A DNA stretch of 64,000 bases from Pseudomonas putida (lineage in GTDB: Bacteria > Pseudomonadota > Gammaproteobacteria > Pseudomonadales > Pseudomonadaceae): assembly GCF_028682475.1 (NCBI RefSeq), contig NZ_JANHLE010000008.1, positions 150,724 through 214,723 of the forward strand, in the 5' to 3' direction. This document shows positions 25,425 to 33,681 of the stretch, piece by piece. The position numbers were made by a program, and so were the translations under genes. Numbering within the stretch: position 1 is the stretch's first letter; every line of letters starts with the position of its first letter. Under the pieces are notes generated by a model. The model saw nothing but the letters and a program-made list of their open reading frames with translations, was not told the DNA's origin and ran no database searches.

Positions 25425-26003
25425 ATGATGCCTGGAACCCGTAGCTGTCTGGCAGTCTTGCTCTGCAGCGCCAGTGTCTCGACCTTGTCTCATGCCGCTG
25501 GCAGCCCTGCGCAGACGGCCGAGTTCCAGGTGACCGGGACCTTGCTGGAAAGCGCCTGCTACCTGGACCCCAGCTCCGCCTATCAGACCCTGTCGTTAGG
25601 CGAGCTGAGCACCGCCCGGCTGTCACGCATGGGTGATCAGGGCACGCCGGTGGCCCTGCACCTCAAGCTGCAAGGCTGTGTACGCAGCGACGGCGGCCGC
25701 CGTGATGAGCAACAGGGCACCCTGGTCTGGAGCGCGATCGAGCCGGTGGCAGCGCTGGCCTTCAATGCGGTGGCCGATGCCGATACCCCCGAGCTGATCA
25801 AGGTGGTCGGTGCCGAGGGTTTCGGCCTGCGTCTGCTCGATGTGCAAGGCAACGATGTACGCCTGGGCCGCATAGCCCCGGCCTGGTTCGTCTCGCCCGG
25901 CGATAGCCAGCTGACCTATTACATCCGCCCTGAACGCACGGCCGCGCCGCTGCGCCCGGGCGCCTTTCGCGCCAGCCTGAATGTGAACCTGGCATATGAC
26001 TGA
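25425..26003 (+). CDS. Minor fimbrial subunit 1, right operon
   Basis: 192 residues with a signal peptide (to about SHAAG, residue 25). Donor-strand region AEFQVTGTLLESACYLD, a second Cys in LQGCVRSDGG and a C-terminal strand ending FRASLNVNLAYD mark it as a pilin-domain protein. Tandem ATGs at 25425 and 25428 make the exact start uncertain by one residue. It follows the chaperone by 32 bases and precedes three more minor subunits, the position of mrpE in MR/P-type operons. Probably an adaptor or tip-fibrillum component. Confidence 0.82.
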   Translation: MMPGTRSCLAVLLCSASVSTLSHAAGSPAQTAEFQVTGTLLESACYLDPSSAYQTLSLGELSTARLSRMGDQGTPVALHLKLQGCVRSDGGRRDEQQGTLVWSAIEPVAALAFNAVADADTPELIKVVGAEGFGLRLLDVQGNDVRLGRIAPAWFVSPGDSQLTYYIRPERTAAPLRPGAFRASLNVNLAYD

Positions 26004-26013
26004 GGCTTGCAGA

Positions 26014-26496
26014 ATGACTGTCGCACGTACTGCCCTGCTGGCCATGCTGCTGGGCAGCGCATCCTCGACCAATGCTGCCGAGCAACAGGTGGTGACGATC
26101 ACAGGTGTTGTCTATGCAGCGATTCCTTGCGTGATCAATAAAAACGCCCCCATCAGCGCACCGTTTGGCGATGTGCAAACCGCTGGCATCGATGGCAATT
26201 ACAAGACCATCACCCTCGAGTACACACTCGATTGCAGCCGCTCGGCGAGCAATGAACTGCGCATGCAGGTGCGCGGTACCCCCGCCTTCGATCCGGCGCT
26301 ACTGCAGGTGCCCGACCATGACAGCCTCGGTATCGCCCTTAAAAAGGACGGCGCCCGGCTTGCAGTCAACACCTGGGCAGACTTCGACACCCGCAAACAG
26401 CCCGTGCTGCAAGCCGTGCTGGTCAAGCGCGAAAACAGCGAAATCAAGGCCGGCGCGTTCAAGGCCAGCGCAACCCTGGTGGTGGACTATCGATGA
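26014..26496 (+). CDS. Minor fimbrial subunit 2, right operon (MrpF/FimF-like)
   Basis: 160 residues from ATG 26014, preferred over 25996 because a GAGG ribosome site precedes it and a signal peptide (MTVARTALLAMLLGSASS) follows. Mature domain with QQVVTITGVVYAAIPCVINK, the ISAPFGDVQTAGIDGNY segment common to FimF/SmfF-like adaptors, a second Cys in TLDCSRS and the final strand SATLVVDYR. Adaptor subunits of this type link rod to tip. Its stop overlaps the next start by four bases (ATGA at 26493-26496). Confidence 0.83.
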   Translation: MTVARTALLAMLLGSASSTNAAEQQVVTITGVVYAAIPCVINKNAPISAPFGDVQTAGIDGNYKTITLEYTLDCSRSASNELRMQVRGTPAFDPALLQVPDHDSLGIALKKDGARLAVNTWADFDTRKQPVLQAVLVKRENSEIKAGAFKASATLVVDYR

Positions 26497-26996
26497 ATAC
26501 CCTCTATCGCATGCTGGCAATACTGTCAGTCGCCGCCCTGCCCCTGCCCTGCATTGGCGCGGACAACCTGCAATTCAGCGGCACGCTGCTGGCTCCGCCC
26601 GGCTGTACCGTCAGCGACAAGGGCGGGCGTATCGAGGTGCGCTTTCAGCGCAATATCGCCGTCAACCGCATCGATGGCGAGCTCTACCGCCAGGCGATTC
26701 CCTACCAGATCGAATGCCCGGGCGCCGCCAACGCAGGCATCACCTGGCACATGCGCCTGACCCTCAAGGGCACTGACGCCCATTTCGAACCTGCCGCGCT
26801 GAAAACCTCGGTGAACGATCTGGGCATCAAGGTACTGCTCGGCGGTACCCCACTGATTCCCAATCAACCCCGGGAGATCGATGTCAACGCCTCGACACCG
26901 CCGGTGCTGGAAGCCGTACCGGTAAAACTGACCGGCGCGGCGTTGCCCAGCACCGACTTTACCGCTTCGGCGCTACTGATGGCCGAACTCTACTAG
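26493..26996 (+). CDS. Minor fimbrial subunit 3, right operon (MrpG/FimG-like)
   Basis: 167 residues, start coupled to the previous stop. Signal peptide ends near CIGA (residue 23). The donor strand DNLQFSGTLLAPPGCTV, the IEVRFQRNIAVNRIDGELYRQ segment and a second Cys (IECPG) match tip-adaptor pilins of the SmfF/PapF kind; the last residues TASALLMAELY form the usher-recognised strand. The next gene follows after eight bases with an AGGAGG-like site overlapping the stop (actaggaggatct). Confidence 0.83.
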   Translation: MNTLYRMLAILSVAALPLPCIGADNLQFSGTLLAPPGCTVSDKGGRIEVRFQRNIAVNRIDGELYRQAIPYQIECPGAANAGITWHMRLTLKGTDAHFEPAALKTSVNDLGIKVLLGGTPLIPNQPREIDVNASTPPVLEAVPVKLTGAALPSTDFTASALLMAELY

Positions 26997-27004
26997 GAGG
27001 ATCT

Positions 27005-27538
27005 ATGGGCAAGTGGGCCATGACCCTGAGCGCCTGGGTCGCCGCCAGCCTCTGGCTGCCTGCGCTACAGGCAGCAGAAGACAACCTGTACTTCTCCGGC
27101 ACCCTGGTGAATGAGCCTTGCGTGCTGGCCGAGGAAGACGAGTTGATCAAACTGGACTTCAAAAGCGTGATCGACAAAGACCTCTACCTCAACGGCAGAA
27201 CCAAGGGCCGCCCCCTCGAGCTGCGCCTGAAAAACTGCGATCTGGACGTCGGTAAACGCATGGTCAGCATCACCTTCAGTGGTAACGAAAGCAGCGAACC
27301 GCCCGGGCTGCTGGTGCTGCAAAGCGCGACCGTCCAAGGCCTGCTGGTGGGGCTGGAAACGACCGCCGGCACGGCCTTGCCGTTGAACAAGAGTCACCGC
27401 ATGGGCGAACTGAGCAGCGGCGACAACCTGCTCAACTTCAATGCCTACCTGCAAGGCGAGCCCGAGGCACTAGCCAATCGCAGCCTCGGACTGGGCGACT
27501 TCGAAGCCTCCATGACCTTTGCCTTGAGTTACGAGTGA
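27005..27538 (+). CDS. Minor fimbrial subunit 4, right operon
   Basis: 177 residues with a strong AGGAGG site upstream and a signal peptide ending near LQAAE (residue 23). Donor strand DNLYFSGTLVNEPCVLAE, second Cys in LKNCDL, and the closing strand FEASMTFALSYE. This type of subunit (MrpG/PapK-like by position) precedes the adhesin gene and probably joins adhesin to the tip fibrillum. Its stop (TGA) overlaps the GTG of the next reading frame, so the adhesin is translationally coupled. Confidence 0.83.
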   Translation: MGKWAMTLSAWVAASLWLPALQAAEDNLYFSGTLVNEPCVLAEEDELIKLDFKSVIDKDLYLNGRTKGRPLELRLKNCDLDVGKRMVSITFSGNESSEPPGLLVLQSATVQGLLVGLETTAGTALPLNKSHRMGELSSGDNLLNFNAYLQGEPEALANRSLGLGDFEASMTFALSYE

Positions 27539-27543
27539 TCACC

Positions 27544-28392
27544 ATGAAAAAGCCCTACCCTACGGTGCTGCGCAGCGCCCTGGCAGCGGTCCTGTTCGGC
27601 GCTACTGCACTCCAGGCACACGCTATCATCATTACACCAACGGACAGTCGGTATGAACCGGGGGGCGTACGCTATAACTTCGTAGTGAGCGACTGGAGTT
27701 CAGGCACGGCAGGAATGCCTAGCCCGTGCGTAGACCTCGACTATGCTAAAACCACTTGTAACGTTTCGCTGTACGTGTTCAGAAGTTACGGGAGCATCGT
27801 CGTCGTAGGATTCTCCGGCACAACTTGGCATGTACCGATTCGCCGTGGCAGCGAGACGATGGCCAACCTGCTATGGGATTTGGAGGGTAAAGGTTTTCGA
27901 ATACCCCACAGCGGATCGATTCTGGTCCCGAATAGTTCCGTCAAAGATGGAATCTGCATCTCGTTCGGCTTCGCGAAGGTCGGTCCCAACCTTGGTGGCG
28001 GAGTGGGTCCTTTCGGCCCCTGCACCCGTGTCGTTGAGCCGATGCTACAGTGCGCGATCAAGGGTGATACCACCATCGACCACAAAAACCTGCCCGACAA
28101 TGCCCTGAACGGGGCGCAGGCCTCGACCCAGCTCAGTCTGCAATGCCGGGGCCCGGCCAGCGTGACCGTCTCGGCGTCCAGAACCAACACCTATGGCGTA
28201 CGCCTCAGAGACGACGACAGCCTGTACTCGAAGATCACCGTCAACGGCAAGGACGCCACGGCGGGCATCAATGTGGCGGTCGCAGATGGCCTGAACACCC
28301 CGCTGGATATCACCTCGACCCTGAGCACCCGCGGAACAGTGACCCCGGGGCCATTTTCCGGCTCCACGGTGATCACTGTTTCACCGCCTTGA
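27544..28392 (+). CDS. Tip adhesin of the right operon (MrpH-like)
   Basis: 282 residues from ATG 27544, with a GAG site about eight bases before; GTG 27535 is an alternative. Signal peptide ends near QAHA. The N-terminal half (about 25-155) has Cys residues (SPC, TTC, DGIC, FGPC) and the pattern W-H-V-P-I-R-R-G and G-I-C-I-S-F seen in MrpH-type adhesins. The C-terminal pilin domain (about 160-282) has Cys pair LQCAIKG/LQCRG and a final strand STVITVSPP. The last position in a nine-gene operon ordered like MR/P fits a tip adhesin. DNA of the N-terminal half looks less GC-rich than the rest, a common sign of diversifying adhesin domains. Confidence 0.8.
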   Translation: MKKPYPTVLRSALAAVLFGATALQAHAIIITPTDSRYEPGGVRYNFVVSDWSSGTAGMPSPCVDLDYAKTTCNVSLYVFRSYGSIVVVGFSGTTWHVPIRRGSETMANLLWDLEGKGFRIPHSGSILVPNSSVKDGICISFGFAKVGPNLGGGVGPFGPCTRVVEPMLQCAIKGDTTIDHKNLPDNALNGAQASTQLSLQCRGPASVTVSASRTNTYGVRLRDDDSLYSKITVNGKDATAGINVAVADGLNTPLDITSTLSTRGTVTPGPFSGSTVITVSPP

Positions 28393-28414
28393 ACAGTGGT
28401 GTGTGTGTCTGTCT

Positions 28415-28484
28415 GTGGGAGCGGGCTTGCCCCGCGATTGCAATTTCCAAGTGACATCGCATCGCGGGGCAAGCCCGCTCCCAC
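28415..28484. repeat. REPIN: 24-bp perfect inverted repeat
   Basis: Arms of 24 bases (28415-28438, beginning GTGGGAGCGGGCTTG, and its exact complement 28461-28484) around a 22-base spacer. It lies between two convergent genes and probably acts as a bidirectional terminator. The same 24-mer forms the pair at 38322-38380 in the opposite arrangement. Confidence 0.9.
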
Positions 28485-28495
28485 CGTAGGGTGTA

Positions 28496-29902
28496 TTACT
28501 GCATTGCCAGCTGCATCGACATCTGCCGGCGGCGATACGCCGAATCCCGGCTGGCCAGCCAGTAATACAGCGGCGAAGTCACCAGCAGACCAACCAGCCA
28601 GGACAGGTCGGCGCCATCGATATACGCCGACACCGAGCCGACATACAGCGGTGTGTTCATGAACGGAATCTGCACAACGATACCGATGGCATACGCCAGC
28701 AACGCCTGCGGATTGTAGCGGCCATAGATACCGCCATCGACGCGGAAGATCGAATCGATGTCGTACTTGCCCTTGTGAATCGCATAGAAGTCGATCAGGT
28801 TGATCGCCGTCCACGGCACCAGCACCACCAACAGTGCCAGGACCATATCGACAAAGTGCCCGATAAAGTCCGCCGAGGCGCCAACCGCCGCCACGCAGCA
28901 ACCACTGAGCACTACCAGCGACAGCACCGCACGGCTTTTGGCGGTCGGAATCCAGCGGTGGGCGAAGGTCTGCACCAGGGTGATCAGGGAAAGCACCGCG
29001 CCATACAGGTTGAGGGCGTTATGGCTGATCACACTGAGCAGGAACAACACCAGCATCAGCGGGCCAATGCTGCCAGTGGCCAGTTTCACCGCATCCATGG
29101 TGTCCATGCCCGCCGGGGTGGCCAGCACCGCCACCGCACCGAACACGAACGACAGGCTCGAACCCAACGCCGAACCCAGGTAGGTGGCCCAGAAGGTCGA
29201 AGCCACACCCACATCCTGCGGCAGGTAGCGCGAATAGTCCGAGACATACGGCGCAAAGGCGATCTGCCAGAGCGCCGCCAGCGATACGGTGGCCAGCCAG
29301 CCGGAGATGTTGAAGCTGCCACGGGTGAGGAAATCAGCGGTCTGGATATGGCTCAGGATGTAGCCGAAGCCCAGCACGATGCCCACGCCCAGCACCCAGG
29401 TGCCGATACGGTTGAGCACATGGATGAAGCGGTAGCCGATGATGCCGATAATCCCCGAACCCAGGGCGCCAATGACGATACCGACCGGCACCGGCACGCT
29501 ATCGACCACGCCATGCAGCGACTTGCCGGCGAGGACGATGTTGGAGGCAAAGAAGCCGATGTACATCACCCCGGCAATCACCACCACCAGCAATGCACCA
29601 AGGGAACCGAACTGGGCGCGGCTCTGGATCATCTGCGGGATGCCCATTTGCGGGCCTTGCGCCGAATGCAGCGCCATCAGCACCCCGCCGACCAGGTGGC
29701 CAACGAGGATGGCGATGATGCCCCAGACCAGGTTCAGCCCGAACAGCTGTACGCCCAGGGCGCCGGTGACAATCGGCAGCGGCGCGATGTTGCCGCCGAA
29801 CCAGAGGGTAAACAGGTCTCTCACCTTTCCATGGCGATCTTGTGGGGGCACGTATCCGATCGTGTGTTTTTCGATAAGCGGAGCGGATGTTGCGGTGGTC
29901 AT
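28496..29902 (-). CDS. NCS1-family nucleobase/cation symporter (CodB-like permease)
   Basis: 468 residues from ATG 29902, chosen because GGAG precedes it by seven bases and the protein starts MTTATSAPLIEKHTIGYVPPQDRHGK, as in purine/cytosine permeases; the frame upstream has no permease sequence. About twelve hydrophobic segments run from residue 30 to the C-terminus. The family motif FTLWFGGNIAPLPIVTGALG in helix 1 and NLIDFYAIHKGKYDID near the C-terminus are visible. It would import a nucleobase, hydantoin or similar compound with a cation across the inner membrane. No purine or pyrimidine catabolic gene is adjacent; the nearest neighbour is an AraC regulator on the same strand. Confidence 0.85.
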   Translation of the reverse strand: MTTATSAPLIEKHTIGYVPPQDRHGKVRDLFTLWFGGNIAPLPIVTGALGVQLFGLNLVWGIIAILVGHLVGGVLMALHSAQGPQMGIPQMIQSRAQFGSLGALLVVVIAGVMYIGFFASNIVLAGKSLHGVVDSVPVPVGIVIGALGSGIIGIIGYRFIHVLNRIGTWVLGVGIVLGFGYILSHIQTADFLTRGSFNISGWLATVSLAALWQIAFAPYVSDYSRYLPQDVGVASTFWATYLGSALGSSLSFVFGAVAVLATPAGMDTMDAVKLATGSIGPLMLVLFLLSVISHNALNLYGAVLSLITLVQTFAHRWIPTAKSRAVLSLVVLSGCCVAAVGASADFIGHFVDMVLALLVVLVPWTAINLIDFYAIHKGKYDIDSIFRVDGGIYGRYNPQALLAYAIGIVVQIPFMNTPLYVGSVSAYIDGADLSWLVGLLVTSPLYYWLASRDSAYRRRQMSMQLAMQ

Positions 29903-30033
29903 GACGAACTCCAAGGCAAGGATGAGTACGTGGACGTACTTCGATCGCGCCGGCACGAAGGGCGCTTTCTTGTAGGAGTGATCATGAGCAATGCGCGAAG
30001 CCAGGAAAATTACTAAATATGTTCCTTCAGACC

Positions 30034-30849
30034 TTAAAAAATATTGTCGTGGGCTTTTTTCGCCTGCAGACCCCGCGGTGGCGCGCCATAGGTGCGGCGG
30101 AACAAGCGGCTGAAATGCGCTTGATCGTAGAAGCCCAGGTCCAGGGCAATCGTGCTCAATGGCTGGCCCGCCAACACCCGAGGCAAGGCGCGTTCCAGGC
30201 GCAGTTGGGTCAGCCATTGCTGGGGTGGCAGCCCACAATGGTTGCGAAAGCGGCGCAGCAGTTGCCAGGGGCTCAAGTCGGCGAACGCGGCCATTTCCTC
30301 AAGACTGGGCGGCTGATCCAGGCGTGACTCCAGCCAGTCGCGCAGTTGTCGCCAACGCAGTGGATCGAAGCCGTTGCCGGGCTCACTGACCCTGAGGGTC
30401 GAACCCAGCCCGAGCAACAATGCCAGGGTTTCCCACAGCTGACTCTGGAACGCCAGCGCGTCCTGCTGCAGGTGCAAACCATTGAGCAACTGTTGCAGCT
30501 GCGGATGGCGTAACTGCGCGGCATTGAGGGTTGGCAGACCTTGTCGCCCATCGCTCAAGTCACGGCTGACTTCGGCCAGCCAAACCGGGTCGAGGGTCAG
30601 GATACGAATGCCATAACCCTGATCATTGGCACTGGCGCCGTCGTGAACGTGCTCCGGCGCCATCAGCAGGATGTCCCCTGCCCCGGCCACCTGGCGCTCG
30701 CCACCGGCGGCATAGCGCTGCTGGCCGGCGACGATCAGGCCAATGTGATACTCCAGGTGAAAGTGCCGGGGAAAGGCAAATTGCTGATAGCGCGCAGCGA
30801 TCAGGCGCACGCCTGGATGCCCGGGGGCTTGGTGGATGACGCTATCCAA
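30034..30849 (-). CDS. AraC-family transcriptional regulator
   Basis: About 271 residues. The N-terminal AraC-binding cupin (about 10-150) has FPRHFHLEYHIGLI and the glycine-rich loop GDILLMAPEHVHD. The C-terminal double helix-turn-helix (about 170-265) contains LSPWQLLRRFRNHCGLPPQQW and IALDLGFYDQAHFSRLFRRTYGAPP. The start used is TTG at 30849, adjoining the dehydratase stop at 30850-30852; no strong ribosome site is visible, so the start is uncertain. It is coupled to the dehydratase and lies upstream of the NCS1 permease, so either may be a target. Confidence 0.85.
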   Translation of the reverse strand: MDSVIHQAPGHPGVRLIAARYQQFAFPRHFHLEYHIGLIVAGQQRYAAGGERQVAGAGDILLMAPEHVHDGASANDQGYGIRILTLDPVWLAEVSRDLSDGRQGLPTLNAAQLRHPQLQQLLNGLHLQQDALAFQSQLWETLALLLGLGSTLRVSEPGNGFDPLRWRQLRDWLESRLDQPPSLEEMAAFADLSPWQLLRRFRNHCGLPPQQWLTQLRLERALPRVLAGQPLSTIALDLGFYDQAHFSRLFRRTYGAPPRGLQAKKAHDNIF

Positions 30850-31767
30850 CTAGCAGGCCGCGCGCCACTGGCGGATCTGGTCGATGGTCGCGGTAACGCC
30901 GCCACAGACGATCACCAGCACCTTTTGATAGCGCTTGAGTTCATCCGTTGGCGCGTAAGCCAATGCCAATGCCGCACCACAGGCTGGCTCAACCAGAAGG
31001 CGCTGGTCAGAAAGGAACCGCTCGCAGGCATCGAGTGCTTCGCGGTCGCTGATAACGTGGCTATACACCGGACGCTCCTGCGTCCACTGGAACGCACGCT
31101 GACACACCTGCTTGGCCGCCAGGGAAGTGGCCACGGTGTTGACGCTGTCCAGTGCAACCAGTTGCTTCTGCGCCATGGCGGCAGCCAGCGAGGCGGCGCC
31201 TGCGGTTTCTACCGCGAACACCGGCACCTGACCCCAACCATTGCGCGCCAAGCCTTCACAGACGCCGGAAAGCAGACCGCCACCGCCCACCGAGAGCACC
31301 ACGGCATCAGGCTTCAGGCCGCTGGCGGCGACTTCATCGATCATGCTGGCATGGCCCTGCCAGAGCAGCGGGTCATCGAAGGGATGGAGGTAGGCATCGT
31401 CGTCGCCCAGCAGCGACAGCGCCAGGGCATTGGCCTCATGCCAAGCCTTGCCGTGGACGATGACTTCGGCCTGCTCCTGGCGGATCAGCTGTTTGGCCCG
31501 TTCGGTGGTGGTTTCCGGCACCACCACGGTCACCGCCAGGCCCAGACAGCGCCCGGCGTAGGCGACGGCGATCCCGGCATTGCCGCCCGAGGAGGACACG
31601 AATCGGCGTTTGCCCTGTTTGGCATAGGCTTCACAGGCAGCACCAATGCCGCGCAACTTGAACGAGCCCGACGGCTGCAAGGCATCCAGTTTCAGCCAGA
31701 CGTCCAGGCCACTGGCCAGGCTCAGCGGGCGAGATGCCAGCAGCGGGGTTTCGATATGCAGGCTCAT
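30850..31767 (-). CDS. PLP-dependent L-serine/L-threonine dehydratase
   Basis: 305 residues from ATG 31767 (MSLHIETPLL), matching the length of fold-type II serine dehydratases; an upstream extension in the frame is not credible. The PLP lysine is in PSGSFKLRG, the substrate-binding Asn in SSSGGNAGIAVAYAG and the phosphate-binding loop in VGGGGLLSG. It deaminates serine or threonine to pyruvate or 2-oxobutyrate in the cytoplasm. The AraC gene follows without gap, which suggests the regulator controls this operon. Confidence 0.88.
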   Translation of the reverse strand: MSLHIETPLLASRPLSLASGLDVWLKLDALQPSGSFKLRGIGAACEAYAKQGKRRFVSSSGGNAGIAVAYAGRCLGLAVTVVVPETTTERAKQLIRQEQAEVIVHGKAWHEANALALSLLGDDDAYLHPFDDPLLWQGHASMIDEVAASGLKPDAVVLSVGGGGLLSGVCEGLARNGWGQVPVFAVETAGAASLAAAMAQKQLVALDSVNTVATSLAAKQVCQRAFQWTQERPVYSHVISDREALDACERFLSDQRLLVEPACGAALALAYAPTDELKRYQKVLVIVCGGVTATIDQIRQWRAAC

Positions 31768-31860
31768 GCACTTACTCCATGTAGGGAACAACTCCAGCGT
31801 ACGTCTAACGCTCCGGGCAATCTTGTATGAAATTGCGCAGCTGCTGACTACCTCAATCAT

Positions 31861-31967
31861 TGTGGGAGCCGGCCTTGCCGGCGATGGGGCCAGCACAGCC
31901 TACATCACCGGTGTTGGCCGGGTTGCGACCGTTGCACGGTCGATCGCTGGCAAGGCCAGCTCCCACA
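31861..31967. repeat. REP-type inverted pair (TGTGGGAGCCGGCCTTGCC subtype)
   Basis: Arms 31861-31885 and 31943-31967 are inverted copies with a few differences. Between them lies a second palindromic stretch (GACCGTTGCACGGTC near 31927-31941). It sits in the 222-base gap between the dehydratase start and the stop of the hydroxylase gene, and is a third REP variant in the window. Confidence 0.85.
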
Positions 31968-31989
31968 AAATTGAGCAAGGTGGCCGATT

Positions 31990-32454
31990 TTACCGGTGCC
32001 GCCGAGCACGCAACTGCCGCTTCAACCTGTGCATCGGCGGCGCATACAGAAAGCCGAACGACACACTGTTATCCCGCCCCTTCAACGCATGGTGCAGCAA
32101 GTGCGCCTTGTACAAACGCTTGAGATAACGGTTACGCGGTCGCGGTTTGAACGGCCAGTGCCGATGCACAACGCCATCGTGGATAATCACGTAGATCACC
32201 CCGAACGCCGCCACCCCTGCCCCGACCCACTGCAACGGCGCATGCCCGGCGCGGCCGATGGCCACCAGGGCGAAAGCGATCAACGCCAGGGCCAGCAGGT
32301 AGACGTCATTGGTTTCCAGCGCCCCCAGCTGCGGCTCATGGTGCGAGCGATGCAGGAACCAGCCCCAACCATGCATGATGTAGCGGTGCGCCAGGTAGCC
32401 GATGCCCTCCATGGCCGTCAGGGTGCAGAGAAAAACAGCGAAGTTGAGAATCAT
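31990..32454 (-). CDS. Beta-carotene hydroxylase-like (CrtZ/fatty acid hydroxylase family) membrane protein
   Basis: 154 residues, short as in bacterial CrtZ. Four histidine motifs that would bind a di-iron centre are present: HRYIMH (about 23-28), HRSHHEP (35-41), HDGVVH (92-97) and HLLHHA (118-123), separated by hydrophobic segments. CrtZ hydroxylates beta-carotene rings to zeaxanthin. No phytoene synthase, desaturase or cyclase is in the window, so the true substrate could be another lipid or isoprenoid. It is a single gene on the minus strand between a REP pair and the efflux operon. Confidence 0.85.
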   Translation of the reverse strand: MILNFAVFLCTLTAMEGIGYLAHRYIMHGWGWFLHRSHHEPQLGALETNDVYLLALALIAFALVAIGRAGHAPLQWVGAGVAAFGVIYVIIHDGVVHRHWPFKPRPRNRYLKRLYKAHLLHHALKGRDNSVSFGFLYAPPMHRLKRQLRARRHR

Positions 32455-32534
32455 GGCGACATCTATCGGCTGGTTGGCACAAACGGCCAGAAGCCTACCA
32501 TTTTGACCCAGCCAGCAGGAGGCATTTCGTCACG

Positions 32535-33476
32535 CTATGGGCGTACGGTCACGGTCGCGGTGGTGCCGGCACGCAGGTTGTTCTTGCCGGCATAGCCGGG
32601 ATCAATCTCGATCCGTACCGGTATGCGCTGGGCCAGTTTGACCCAGGTGTAGCTGGGGTTGACGTTGGCCAGCAGGCGGCTACCTGGGGCGTTTTCGCGG
32701 TCGGTGATCGCGTAGGCAATGCTTTGCACCTTGCCTTCGAAGTGTTCCCCGCTCATCAGCGCGATCTGCACCGGATTGCCTATCTGAATACGCGGCAGCT
32801 TGGTTTCCTCAAAATAGCCACTGACATAGAACGAACTGCTGTCCACCAGGGCCAGCAGCGGGCCACCGGCGCTGGCGTAGTCGCCCTGCCGGGTCAACAG
32901 GTTGGTGACGTAGCCACTGACCGGCGCATAGATACGCGTGCGCTGCAGGTCCAGTTCCGCCTGGGTCAATGCCGACGTGGCCAGTTGCACGTTGGCGCTG
33001 GCCAGGCTCAGGTTGGCTTGTCCGCGCATCAGCTCGGCCTGGGCGACGGCGACATCGGTGCTGGCCTTTTCCCACTCTTCGCCGGAGATCGCTGCGGTTT
33101 GTTTCAAGGTGCGCCGGCGCAGCTCTTCGCTCTGACGCTGCTTGAGCGAGGCCTGGCTGGCGATAATCGCCGCCTGGGCCAAACCTTCGCTGGCGCGCGC
33201 GACTTCGATGGCACGACGGGCATGCTCGACCGCCAGGGCATAGCGGTCCGGGTCGACTTCCAGCAGCAGCTCGCCTTTGTCGACATGCTGGTTGTCGGCT
33301 ACCCGCAGGGCGACGATGCGCCCGGCGACATCGGCCGATAGCGTCACCACGTCGGCCCGCACCCGCGCATCGCGGGTCCACGGGGCACGGGTGTAATGCT
33401 CCCAGGCGAACCAGCCGAGGATCAGCGCCAGTGCCACGATTGCCAGGGTCGAGGCCTGGGCCACAAGTTTCTTCAC
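32535..33476 (-). CDS. HlyD/EmrA-family membrane fusion protein of the FUSC efflux operon
   Basis: 313 residues from a GTG start. One N-terminal membrane helix (about 7-27), then a biotinyl-lipoyl-like half-motif (DVAGRIVALRVADNQHVDKGE), a helical hairpin (about 85-160) and a second lipoyl half (IYAPVSGYVTNLLTRQGD). The layout is that of AaeA/EmrA periplasmic adaptors, which link an inner-membrane pump to an outer-membrane channel. It is the third gene after FUSC and DUF1656, four bases after the DUF1656 stop. An outer-membrane factor is not encoded here. Confidence 0.9.
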   Translation of the reverse strand: MKKLVAQASTLAIVALALILGWFAWEHYTRAPWTRDARVRADVVTLSADVAGRIVALRVADNQHVDKGELLLEVDPDRYALAVEHARRAIEVARASEGLAQAAIIASQASLKQRQSEELRRRTLKQTAAISGEEWEKASTDVAVAQAELMRGQANLSLASANVQLATSALTQAELDLQRTRIYAPVSGYVTNLLTRQGDYASAGGPLLALVDSSSFYVSGYFEETKLPRIQIGNPVQIALMSGEHFEGKVQSIAYAITDRENAPGSRLLANVNPSYTWVKLAQRIPVRIEIDPGYAGKNNLRAGTTATVTVRP

Positions 33477-33480
33477 CGTT

Positions 33481-33681
33481 TCAGCTCCCCATGAACAGGA
33501 TGATCAAGGCACAAATGCAGCTGTACAACGCGCCCTCGAACAAGGCCGGGTGCCACACCCGCTGCATGACGCCCAGGCGCTGCAACAGCCACAACAGGGC
33601 AAACAACAGCGGCATGGCCAGCAACAGCGCCTGGGCAATCGGCGGCAGGTAAACGCCGCCGACTTCGAAATCAATGGGCAA
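33481..33681 (-). CDS. DUF1656 small membrane protein of the FUSC efflux operon
   Basis: 66 residues if it starts at TTG 33681, which gives the usual family start (M)PIDFEVGGVYLPP and has GGAGAG about eight bases upstream; a TTG at 33711 would add ten residues. Two hydrophobic segments (about 15-35 and 45-65) surround a short basic loop. DUF1656 proteins regularly sit between a FUSC pump and an HlyD adaptor and are thought to be part of the pump, as AaeX in E. coli. The first bases overlap the end of the FUSC gene. Confidence 0.85.
   Translation of the reverse strand: MPIDFEVGGVYLPPIAQALLLAMPLLFALLWLLQRLGVMQRVWHPALFEGALYSCICALIILFMGS

Noticed and set aside
577..28392. Right and left fimbrial operons as a recent duplication
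   Set aside because: Gene number and order differ, and ushers and chaperones share only the general family motifs.
28775..30016. A 413-codon frame antisense to the NCS1 permease
   Set aside because: Extremely rich in His, Gln, Asp and Arg with no domain pattern; the permease on the other strand is convincing.
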